Shown here: positions 45,375 through 52,125 of the stretch, piece after piece
Numbering within the stretch: position 1 is the first letter of the stretch
How the letters are laid out: every line of letters begins with the position of its first letter
NCBI GenBank assembly: GCA_002711995.1
Contig: PASN01000018.1
Span: 124,001 to 188,000 of the forward strand
DNA from: Halobacteriovoraceae bacterium
Lineage (GTDB): Bacteria > Bdellovibrionota > Bacteriovoracia > Bacteriovoracales > Bacteriovoracaceae
Direction of reading: 5' to 3'
DNA: 64,000 nucleotides
Notes under the pieces: generated by a model
Seen by the model: the letters and a program-made list of their open reading frames with translations, nothing else
Database searches by the model: none
What the model was told of the DNA's origin: nothing
Position numbers and translations under genes: made by a program

Positions 45375-45405
45375 AACCTTGCCGCGAATGCGGCAAGGTT
45401 TTTTA
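45375..45405 (+). terminator. Terminator after the flagellins
   Basis: A perfect 11-pair stem (AACCTTGCCGC and GCGGCAAGGTT) with the loop GAAT, followed by a T run. This is one of the strongest terminators in the window. Confidence 0.93.
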
Positions 45406-45495
45406 TATTTCTATAGTTTTAAATTACCCGACCCCATTCATTCCGGCCTCATTTTCCTTATGTATTAATAAGCTTCAAGCGGCTAAAATATTTCT

Positions 45496-46467
45496 ATGAA
45501 AACCAAAAAGACAGTGTTGATCTTCGGAATTTCATCTTTTCTAGGCTCAAATTTGGCCGAGCAACTCAAGGATGAATACAGAGTCGTGGGAACGTACTTT
45601 TCCACTCCGGTTGATATTCCAGGCATTTTATCAATTAAATGTGATGTGCATGACAAAGACATGGTTCAAAAGGTTGTGTTCTTGTTCAAACCTGATGTGA
45701 CTGTGTATTCTGTGGGATTAAGCGATATGAACGCCTGTCAAAAGTTTCCAAAAGTTGCGGACGCTCTTAACACTGCGGGTGTCTTCAATGTGTCTTCCGC
45801 ATCTGAGAGGTATAAGTCAAAGTTTGTGTATTTTTCCACAAGCTTTATCTTTTCCGGAGAAAACACTCTATTTAGAGAAAATGACACTCCAATGCCCTCA
45901 AGTGTGTATGGGAATACTGTGGCGTCGGCTGAATTTTATATTCAGAAATCGTGTCTGAATTATCTAATCTTTAGGTGTGCTCCGATAATGGGGAGGTCCT
46001 ATAATCCGCATGATTTAACATGGCTGGAGGCCGTGGAGAAGCTTAGTTTTAAAGGCGAAAAGATAGTCTGCGACACAAAAATCAATCACGGATTCATTGA
46101 TGTTTGGACCGTTGTGGACATTTTTAAAAAGGCAATTGAACAGAACATAACAAATAGACTTTTTCAGCTTAGTTCAAAGAACCTTGCCAATAGGTATGAA
46201 TTTACAAAATCTTATTTGGAGAAAAGTGGGGGAGACGTAGCACTTCTTTCAAGGGGGGATTGGCAATTTCCAAGAACTGAAAACAGGATCGCTCTTCAAA
46301 GCCTCGGAGAGGAGATGTACTTTGCCATGGACACTGAAAACGTTGAACAAAGCTTTGGAATTTCAATGCCAACATGGGAAGAGGTTGCAGAGAATATTTA
46401 CAAAAGGTTTATGGGCAAGGTTTCGTCTAAGAAGTCTGCTCAGGGAAGTGGAGTAACATTTATCTAG
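45496..46467 (+). CDS. RmlD-like short-chain dehydrogenase/epimerase lacking the catalytic lysine
   Basis: This 323-residue protein has an NAD(P)-binding Rossmann fold with GISSFLGSNLAEQL at the N-terminus and resembles dTDP-4-dehydrorhamnose reductase and other extended SDR enzymes. The usual YxxxK is VYGNTVASAE: Tyr138 is present, but residue 142 is Val. It may therefore be a binding protein or use another residue. No rml genes are close by. It lies alone after the flagellins and overlaps the next, convergent gene by eight bases. A role in glycosylating the flagellin is possible from position only. Confidence 0.78.
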   Translation: MKTKKTVLIFGISSFLGSNLAEQLKDEYRVVGTYFSTPVDIPGILSIKCDVHDKDMVQKVVFLFKPDVTVYSVGLSDMNACQKFPKVADALNTAGVFNVSSASERYKSKFVYFSTSFIFSGENTLFRENDTPMPSSVYGNTVASAEFYIQKSCLNYLIFRCAPIMGRSYNPHDLTWLEAVEKLSFKGEKIVCDTKINHGFIDVWTVVDIFKKAIEQNITNRLFQLSSKNLANRYEFTKSYLEKSGGDVALLSRGDWQFPRTENRIALQSLGEEMYFAMDTENVEQSFGISMPTWEEVAENIYKRFMGKVSSKKSAQGSGVTFI

Positions 46468-46987
46468 AACTGTGTTTGATAAACTCTGTAAGATAGTGCT
46501 TTACCAAAGCGTCCAAATTAATTGATTCGCCCTTAAACTTCCACACTATATTATTGAACGGTCCTACATGTGCTTTAATCTCATGAATTTTTCTAGAAGA
46601 CCCTTCCTCAAAGTTCATTCTAGCTGCGAAGGTACCACCAGTATTGGAAAGAAACCCAATGGATATTACGTCTTCGCTTCTTCTTGCAACGACAAGCTTA
46701 AGTGTATTTCTGTAGAGCATGAAGTCATTGACCGTATTGGAGATCTTAAACATTTTTATAGAACTGGAGTTGTCTTTGCTCCCTCTAAACTCATTGAACT
46801 TGGTGGTGTAGATCTCAAAAAGCTCTTTTAAGCTTTCCATCAGCTCTATTGAAGACTCTTCCAAAAGACGCAACGGATTCAGGTGGTCATTGAAGTTGAT
46901 TACTCCAGATTCCTCCATGTTGATCTCGTCTAAAGCAAGATTTTCAATCCAAGTTGTAGAAATATTGTTTGAAGGGACTTTTTCCAT
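46460..46987 (-). CDS. Cytoplasmic protein of unknown function
   Basis: This 175-residue protein has no signal peptide or membrane segment. The first half is helical (LRLLEESSIELMESLKELFEIYTTKFNEFRG), and the second half is beta-rich (FMLYRNTLKLVVARRSEDVISIGFLS). I do not recognise a family. Convergent with the RmlD-like gene, it lies 354 bases from the sigma-70-like promoter of the Tad cluster, on the other strand. Confidence 0.7.
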   Translation of the reverse strand: MEKVPSNNISTTWIENLALDEINMEESGVINFNDHLNPLRLLEESSIELMESLKELFEIYTTKFNEFRGSKDNSSSIKMFKISNTVNDFMLYRNTLKLVVARRSEDVISIGFLSNTGGTFAARMNFEEGSSRKIHEIKAHVGPFNNIVWKFKGESINLDALVKHYLTEFIKHSSR

Positions 46988-47340
46988 ATTTAAATCATCA
47001 AGGTATTTGCAAGAAGTGTCAAGCGCTTGAAAAGAGGAAAAGAAATGAAGACCTGGGGGAAGACTTCGGTTTCGCGCCCCTTCAAAGAAGGTGGGCGCAA
47101 TTAGTAATCACTTTAGGCTTCCCATTTATCAATCGCAATTCCACGATTGTTGGGCATGCTCACTGTGATCAGGGACAGCTCCCGAAAAATACATTGTAGG
47201 GCGAAACTCGTATTATGCTTCATCCCCAGGTCTGTCTTTATTGTACCAGATAATTGGCAAGGTTGTTACAGGGAAAATTGCTTGAACATTGCTTTATCCC
47301 TGTCTTTACAGGCGTTTAGAGTACTTTGTAGCGCTTCGCG

Positions 47341-47369
47341 TTGAATTGGTTGTTGATAACTGATATAAT
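47341..47369 (+). promoter_or_regulatory. Sigma-70-type promoter of the Tad cluster
   Basis: TTGAAT (47341-47346), 17 bases, then a perfect TATAAT (47364-47369). Start would be near 47376, leaving a 75-base leader before the Flp pilin. Confidence 0.65.
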
Positions 47370-47393
47370 TTATAAAAAAGGGAAAATAACCTT

Positions 47394-47421
47394 TAAAGTT
47401 TTTAAGGGCTCCACCCGAAAA
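47394..47421 (+). promoter_or_regulatory. Sigma-28 (FliA)-type promoter of the Tad cluster
   Basis: TAAA (47394-47397, continuing as TAAAGTTT), 16 bases, then CCCGAAAA (47414-47421), six of eight to the GCCGATAA box. The start near 47428 would give a short leader with GAGGAG before the pilin ATG. Spacing equals that of the promoter before the YD-repeat gene. Confidence 0.6.
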
Positions 47422-47451
47422 GTAATTGTATCCAATAGAGAGGAGCTGACT

Positions 47452-47634
47452 ATGAAAAATAAAATTGTGGAATTTCTCAAAGACGAGAGTGGACAAACTT
47501 CAACTGAATACATTCTTCTTGTAGCGGTTGTTGCTGTTATTATTCTAAAGTTTAAAGATACTTTACAAGAAAAGCTTGAAGGCCTTATTGGTAGTGTCTT
47601 TACAAGAGCTGATCAAGAACTTGGAGAGCTTTAA
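47452..47634 (+). CDS. flp: Flp-type pilin
   Basis: This is a 60-residue Flp pilin, the major subunit of the Tad pilus. A short leader (MKNKIVEFLKDESG) is followed by QTSTEYILLVAVVAVIILKF, with Glu at position 5 after the Gly cleavage site and a Tyr beside it as in all Flp pilins. The charged C-terminal part is short. GAGGAG lies nine bases upstream of the ATG at 47452; a longer frame to 47341 covers the promoters and is not used. It is first in the cluster and has its own promoters, which would allow high expression. Confidence 0.93.
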   Translation: MKNKIVEFLKDESGQTSTEYILLVAVVAVIILKFKDTLQEKLEGLIGSVFTRADQELGEL

Positions 47635-47702
47635 GTATAAAGAGTTTCAGGCAAATTTTTCTCTATTGGGTAAATACACTCTAGATCTTCTATAATTTAA
47701 GC

Positions 47703-47927
47703 ATGAAAAAGCTAAATAAATTCAGCCAAGGTGGTCAGGCCTTGGTTGAATATCTTTTCGCGCTTATGTTCCTTGTTCTCATTTCAACAAAGTTATTAGG
47801 CTCATTCACCGACTTCATGAGGGATTCCTTTGGAAACCTGGCCCATGTTATGACTATGAATCTCATGACAGGCACTTGCGAGACTCAGTGCTTTTGGAAT
47901 GGATACAGAAACGGATACAGACAGTGA
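47703..47927 (+). CDS. Flp/TadE-like prepilin
   Basis: This 74-residue protein starts MKKLNKFSQGG, then QALVEYLFALMFLVLIS, with Glu5 and Tyr6 after the Gly site. A pair of cysteines (CETQC) near the end is unlike the Flp pilin. The ATG has no ribosome-binding site. A candidate promoter (TTGGGT, 19 bases, TATAAT at 47691-47696) would place the transcript start at or next to the ATG, so it could be leaderless. Its stop overlaps the prepilin peptidase start (GTGA). It may be a minor pilin. Confidence 0.82.
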   Translation: MKKLNKFSQGGQALVEYLFALMFLVLISTKLLGSFTDFMRDSFGNLAHVMTMNLMTGTCETQCFWNGYRNGYRQ

Positions 47928-48427
47928 TTCCATGGCCTATATACATTTTCATCTTGTTAGAGCTTATTGTTGTTTCTTACGGGGATATTAAAACCAATAA
48001 AATACCAAATCTTTGGTCATTCTTGAACCTTGGAGCTTTTGCTGTATTGCTACTGGTTGCTCCGCAGTACTACTCTTTGGAGCCTCAAGCGTTTATGTAT
48101 TCTGGCGCATTTTTGTTTGTGGGCTTTATTTTGTTTCTTCTAAATATTATGGGAGGAGGGGATTCAAAGTTTTTGTTTACCTTCTTTTTATTGGTGCCAA
48201 TAGGCCTGCAGGATAGAGTTTTCTATTACCTTCTACTTTCCACAGTTCTTATTGGAACATTTCTATTGATTCAGAATACCTTAGGTAACTGGAACACTCT
48301 GGTTAATGCATTGAAAATCAAAGATATAAAGACGGTAAAAAGTTGCTTCGGTACAAAATTTTCTTATGCCCCTGTTATACTTATTGCATGGCTATGGATG
48401 GGATTAAGCATAAGAGCAACATTTTAG
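47924..48427 (+). CDS. tadV: Prepilin peptidase TadV/CpaA (A24 family)
   Basis: This 167-residue membrane protease cleaves the leader peptides of Flp and TadE-like prepilins. The two catalytic aspartates lie in YGDIKTNKIPN and GGGDSKF, in the usual A24 order. About six hydrophobic segments cover the rest; there is no methylase domain, as in other TadV/CpaA. I use the GTG at 47924, overlapping the previous stop by four bases; a TTG at 47876 gives a longer, cytoplasmic N-terminus. The length is normal for TadV. Confidence 0.9.
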   Translation: MIPWPIYIFILLELIVVSYGDIKTNKIPNLWSFLNLGAFAVLLLVAPQYYSLEPQAFMYSGAFLFVGFILFLLNIMGGGDSKFLFTFFLLVPIGLQDRVFYYLLLSTVLIGTFLLIQNTLGNWNTLVNALKIKDIKTVKSCFGTKFSYAPVILIAWLWMGLSIRATF

Positions 48428-48708
48428 ATCAACAGGGACAAACTTTAGTGGAGTATATTCTACTTCTTGCCGTTGTTGTCTCTCTTACGACATTTGTTTT
48501 TAAGTCCGACTACTGGCAATCCTACTTTGGCCCTGATGGAAAATTCGACTCAGTTTTTAGAGCAAGAATAGAGTATTCTTATAGGCACGCCTTGGGAGGA
48601 AAAGACTTCTATTCACAACCAAACTATGGAGACCGAAATCACGACTCGTATTACGGCAATGGCGCCACGAGATTCTTTAGACCAAGAGAGGCGTATCCTG
48701 CAAACTGA
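48388..48708 (+). CDS. TadE/Flp-like prepilin (minor pilin)
   Basis: The frame is open from 48343, but the cleavable leader is MAMDGIKHKSNILDQQG with QTLVEYILLLAVVV after it, so I choose the ATG at 48388 (106 residues). Glu5 and Tyr6 are conserved. The C-terminal 60 residues are Tyr- and Arg-rich (FDSVFRARIEYSYRHAL, then RFFRPREAYPAN) and unlike a Flp pilin. It overlaps tadV and probably the next gene. No ribosome-binding site is clear, so it is likely translated by coupling. Confidence 0.75.
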   Translation: MAMDGIKHKSNILDQQGQTLVEYILLLAVVVSLTTFVFKSDYWQSYFGPDGKFDSVFRARIEYSYRHALGGKDFYSQPNYGDRNHDSYYGNGATRFFRPREAYPAN

Positions 48709-49207
48709 TCAGAAGGGACAGGCCTCTATTGAGTTTATTTTAACCTTTGCCTTTGGCATAGGATTGTCATTATTGTTTGTGAGCTTGGCCATAAATATGA
48801 CCCGCGGATACCTTGTTCATTATGCAAACTTTATGGCCTCAAGAACCTTTTTGTCCTATGACAGCGGTAGTACCAACACCGTGGACGCAAGTATCGCCTC
48901 GGCGGCCAATAGAGCAAGAGACACATTTAATCGATACCCTTTGGCATCATTTGATATCGAAGCGATATTCAAAGTTAATGTGCCAATCGAAAACGCCCAG
49001 GCCATGTCTGGCTCCACGGCCATGTTTAAAGAAAGAACCACCCCGCTAAACCTGGTTGGGGGGACTAATGAAGCAAATTTTCTGTCAGAGTCGTTTCTTG
49101 GCAAAGAACCTGTGCGGCTGCAGTGCATAAGAAGCACCTGTGGTGCAATGGGGCTTGGTGGCTGCGGCTCAGTTATGGATGTTACGGTGTTTGACAATGG
49201 CTGCTAA
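48659..49207 (+). CDS. TadE-like pseudopilin
   Basis: This is a TadE-like protein of 182 residues from the ATG at 48659 (or 193 from 48626). The prepilin signal QTDQKG-QASIEFIL has Glu5 and Phe6, followed by a long hydrophobic helix and an extracytoplasmic domain with four or more cysteines (CIRSTCGAM, GGCGS, NGC). Its start lies inside the previous gene. TadE and TadF are minor pseudopilins needed for pilus assembly. Which of the overlapping genes is TadE and which is TadF cannot be fixed from the sequence. Confidence 0.78.
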   Translation: MAPRDSLDQERRILQTDQKGQASIEFILTFAFGIGLSLLFVSLAINMTRGYLVHYANFMASRTFLSYDSGSTNTVDASIASAANRARDTFNRYPLASFDIEAIFKVNVPIENAQAMSGSTAMFKERTTPLNLVGGTNEANFLSESFLGKEPVRLQCIRSTCGAMGLGGCGSVMDVTVFDNGC

Positions 49208-49718
49208 GAAAAAAATATTGAACCAAAAAGGCCAGGCCTTAATGGAATTCATCTTATTTCTGCCGTTTTTACTGATGATGTATTCGGTTACCATGAGTAT
49301 TGCAAATGCGATAAACGCATCCATTAACCAGCAAAAAGTTACGAGAGCATACTTTTACTATCGTCTTCAGAACAACTCTTCGGCTCCAGTTGCCTACCGC
49401 GGGCAGGGACCACCTCCATTCAATCGCTTTGGACAGCATGTGAACCTTTGGGGTGAAAGACAAATAGGGGATGTACCTCTTGCCGCTTGTTTTAAACTCA
49501 ACATACCTCTGGGAAATCGTGAGGAGGACTCATGTGAGGAGTCCTATGAATCGGCCACAACTCAGTACATTAGAGTTGGCACTGTTTACGGCATCTGCGG
49601 TGCTACATATGTGAGAGAGGGAACTAATTTAGTCAGACTTCCAAATATCTCTTTAACTGGATCACAGATATCCTCTCCTGCTGAAGTTATTGATCAGGCC
49701 AGCTGCATAGCAATGTAA
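49197..49718 (+). CDS. TadE/TadF-like pseudopilin
   Basis: This 173-residue protein starts at the ATG at 49197, inside the end of the preceding gene (11-base overlap). The leader MAAKKKILNQKG is followed by QALMEFILFLPFLLMMY, again with Glu5-Phe6. The exported domain has six cysteines (CFKLN, DSCEE, YGICG and a late C). It closes the run of four prepilin-like genes. A hairpin (ATGGAG, 8 bases, CTCCAT, 49722-49741) follows, without a T run, before cpaB. Confidence 0.78.
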   Translation: MAAKKKILNQKGQALMEFILFLPFLLMMYSVTMSIANAINASINQQKVTRAYFYYRLQNNSSAPVAYRGQGPPPFNRFGQHVNLWGERQIGDVPLAACFKLNIPLGNREEDSCEESYESATTQYIRVGTVYGICGATYVREGTNLVRLPNISLTGSQISSPAEVIDQASCIAM

Positions 49719-49805
49719 AGAATGGAGTTTTCTTCCTCCATATCGTTAAGCCCTTGAAAATTATAAAATAGAAGAGAAACCAACGTTTGTTGAAAAGGAA
49801 AGTTT

Positions 49806-50615
49806 ATGAATAGTAGAGCTTTCACGCTTAGTCTGTTGATCGCTGGTATAGCCATGTTTATGGTTTACTCTTATATTGACGGGGTTGAGTCTGGCTTTAA
49901 AGAACAGTACGGAAGTGAAGTTCCGGTTCTGGTAGCAAAGACTGATATCAAAGAGCTTGAACTTATCGATGATAGAAAAGTTACGCTTATCAATGTTCCT
50001 CAAAAATTTAAAATGCCTGGATCTTTCAATAGCCCGGAAGAGGTCTACAACACCATAGCGGCAGTTCCTATTAAAGAGGGGGAGCAGATCACAAAGCCTA
50101 GAGTCACATGGCCTGGAGAGAGGACTGGACTCTCAAGACAGATTAGTGTGGGAAAAAGAGGTTTTAGTGTTCAGGTGGATGAGCAACAGGCCGTAAGTCG
50201 TCTCCTCAAGCCGGGTGATAGAGTGGATGTCCTGACCATGGTTGACTATGCTGGCGGAAGAAAAGAAATGTTGAAAGTTAAAACGGTTCTTCAGGATGTT
50301 TATGTTCTTGCCACGGGAAAATATGTCACTAAAGAAATTCCCATGATCGGAAACAAGATTGATAAAGAAGTTAAGGCCATGAACCTTAACACATATACAA
50401 ACTTTAATACGGTCACGTTGGAGCTTACTCCATATGAAGTGCAGAAACTTATCTTTTTAATAACTGCTGGAAATGGAATTTTCCTTTCTCTTAGAAACAA
50501 TGACGATAAAGCGATAGAAAGAATTTCTGGCACAAGACTCTTTGATGTTCTAGGTGAAGACGCTGCTGAGGCAAAGGCATACTTCTCAGAACAGGCCGAT
50601 AGAAGAAGACAGTAA
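49806..50615 (+). CDS. cpaB: Flp pilus assembly protein CpaB/RcpC
   Basis: This 269-residue protein has one N-terminal membrane segment (about 6-24) and an exported part with the SAF/CpaB pattern: VPVLVAKTDIKELELID, an AAVPIKEGEQITKPRV stretch, then GFSVQVDEQQAVSRLLKPGDRVDVLTM. CpaB works in the periplasm with the secretin CpaC. AAAGGAAAG precedes the ATG. Its last codons lie just before the cpaC start. Confidence 0.92.
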   Translation: MNSRAFTLSLLIAGIAMFMVYSYIDGVESGFKEQYGSEVPVLVAKTDIKELELIDDRKVTLINVPQKFKMPGSFNSPEEVYNTIAAVPIKEGEQITKPRVTWPGERTGLSRQISVGKRGFSVQVDEQQAVSRLLKPGDRVDVLTMVDYAGGRKEMLKVKTVLQDVYVLATGKYVTKEIPMIGNKIDKEVKAMNLNTYTNFNTVTLELTPYEVQKLIFLITAGNGIFLSLRNNDDKAIERISGTRLFDVLGEDAAEAKAYFSEQADRRRQ

Positions 50616-50616
50616 T

Positions 50617-52125
50617 ATGAAGTTAATCGCCGCAATAGTTTTATTATATTCCTCTTTATCATTCGCCCAAGTGGCGGAAATAAAAGAAACTCCACTCGAG
50701 GTGGCGATTGGGATCGATGAGATCATAAAGCTAGACTACAAATTCAACACGAAAGTATCTGTCGGAGACCAGAGCAAGCTTCGTTTAATTCTGTCTCCCG
50801 CAAAACAAGAAATTACTTTTAGAGGAGTAAAGCCCGGCAAAACCTCTGTCACGATAAGAGACGGCTCCGGGGACATTCGAGACAAGTATATTGTGACAGT
50901 AACCTCTGATGGGAAGTCAAACGTTGTTAGGGAACTTAGAGACCTTTTAGGTGATGTAGAGGGCATAGAGATTGGAATTAAAGGTGGAAAGGTTGTTCTG
51001 GAAGGAGCGATTGTTGTGCCTGGAGACATTGGGAGAATTGCAACGGTTCTGGCCGCTTACCCCGATGTTCTTCCATTGATTGAGATGTCCAATCAGACTC
51101 AAAGAATTATCGCTAGAAAAATGCAGGAAGAAATTAATCGAAACAACATGAAAGATGTTCGAGTGAGAGTCGTAAACAAAGACTACTGGCTTGAGGGTGT
51201 TGTAAATAGTGCCGCTAAGAAAGATCTTGCAACAGAGATTGCCAAAGGATTAATTCCTGGCACAATTCAAAGTTTAGCCAGAGCTCAGGGGGGAGAGAGA
51301 TTTCGTGAAACTGAAGTTGGAGAGCTTTTAAACTACATTGCTGTAAATGAAAAAAAAGACCCAGCTCCACCACCAAAGCTGATCAAAGTTACTTCACAAT
51401 TTGTTGAACTCACAAAAGACTATCAGAAGATATTTGCCTTCCAGTGGAACCCTCTAATGAATCAGTCAGGCAGTATTTCTTTTGGAAAAAGCGAGCAAGG
51501 TGGAATTGTTACAAAAAGTGACGGCACTTTGTCTGGCACCATCTCAAATCTTTTTCCAAAGCTAAGTAGCGCCAAATCTGCAGGCTACGCTAGGGTGATT
51601 CAATCCGGGATGGTCGTGACTCAAGAAAATCAAGAAGCGACTATAAATAAAACAAGAGAAATTCCTATTCAAGTAGGCTCTGGAGAGTTCGCACAGGCGG
51701 ATAAAACAACTTTGACCTACACAATGAAAGTAACCCCTTCCGTTGGAGAGGGGGAGAATGTTTTTTTGAGAGGTCTAAGCGTGACAGTGGCACTTCCAGG
51801 AAGTGACGCCGCAGGTGGACAGCCGACCTCAATCCAAAACTCTATAACGACAAATTTAGTTGTGAAGTCGAAAGAGTCTGCTGCGATTGGTGGGATTGTT
51901 CAAAATTCATCAAGCACAAACTACGATAAGAACCTTCCAAGTGGAGGGACCTCTGGAGTCAGCGGAGAAGAAGAGGGGGCTTCAGTCCTATTCAATCTAT
52001 TGAGAAGTAAGGGATACAACACTTCAAAATCTCAGTTCGTGGTGTTTATTACTCCAGAGCTTGTGCAATCCGCTGCAACTGGAACTGAGGAAATTAGAAA
52101 AAAGTTTAGGAAAAGGCAAAGATAA
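50617..52125 (+). CDS. cpaC: Tad secretin CpaC/RcpA
   Basis: This 502-residue outer-membrane secretin forms the channel through which the Tad pilus passes. The signal peptide (MKLIAAIVLLYSSLSFA) fixes the ATG at 50617. N-terminal domains (the pilus-assembly beta domain with LSPAKQEITFRGVKPGKTSVTI and BON-like units at about 100-240) lead to the secretin core from about 255, with GGIVQNSSSTNYDK and FVVFITPELV as the last strands. The stop overlaps the next ATG by one base. Confidence 0.93.
   Translation: MKLIAAIVLLYSSLSFAQVAEIKETPLEVAIGIDEIIKLDYKFNTKVSVGDQSKLRLILSPAKQEITFRGVKPGKTSVTIRDGSGDIRDKYIVTVTSDGKSNVVRELRDLLGDVEGIEIGIKGGKVVLEGAIVVPGDIGRIATVLAAYPDVLPLIEMSNQTQRIIARKMQEEINRNNMKDVRVRVVNKDYWLEGVVNSAAKKDLATEIAKGLIPGTIQSLARAQGGERFRETEVGELLNYIAVNEKKDPAPPPKLIKVTSQFVELTKDYQKIFAFQWNPLMNQSGSISFGKSEQGGIVTKSDGTLSGTISNLFPKLSSAKSAGYARVIQSGMVVTQENQEATINKTREIPIQVGSGEFAQADKTTLTYTMKVTPSVGEGENVFLRGLSVTVALPGSDAAGGQPTSIQNSITTNLVVKSKESAAIGGIVQNSSSTNYDKNLPSGGTSGVSGEEEGASVLFNLLRSKGYNTSKSQFVVFITPELVQSAATGTEEIRKKFRKRQR

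Larger units (their letters stand above)
46988..47451. other. 464-base intergenic region with several hairpins, upstream of the Tad cluster
   Basis: I see no credible gene here; the short frames inside have no family features. It holds at least four inverted repeats. GCGCCC...GGGCGC lies around an AAA loop (47074-47098). CAATCG...CGATTG is at 47130-47149. ACAGGGA (47268-47274) pairs with TCCCTGT (47297-47303), and CCTGT (47299-47303) can instead pair with ACAGG (47308-47312). The last two pairings exclude one another. The right end holds promoters for the pilin gene. A degenerate sigma-54-like string, TTGGCAAGGTTGTTACA (47254-47270), has AC in place of GC at -12. Confidence 0.55.

Noticed and set aside
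46969-47199. 76-residue open frame in the long intergenic region
   Set aside because: No ribosome-binding site, no recognisable fold, and it overlaps the strongest hairpins; structured non-coding DNA explains the region better.
46990-47200. 6S, SRP or tmRNA gene
   Set aside because: I looked for the conserved cores (SRP GGAAG/GCAGC loop, tmRNA CCA end, 6S central bubble) and found only isolated resemblances such as GGGCATGCTC; not enough to name an RNA.
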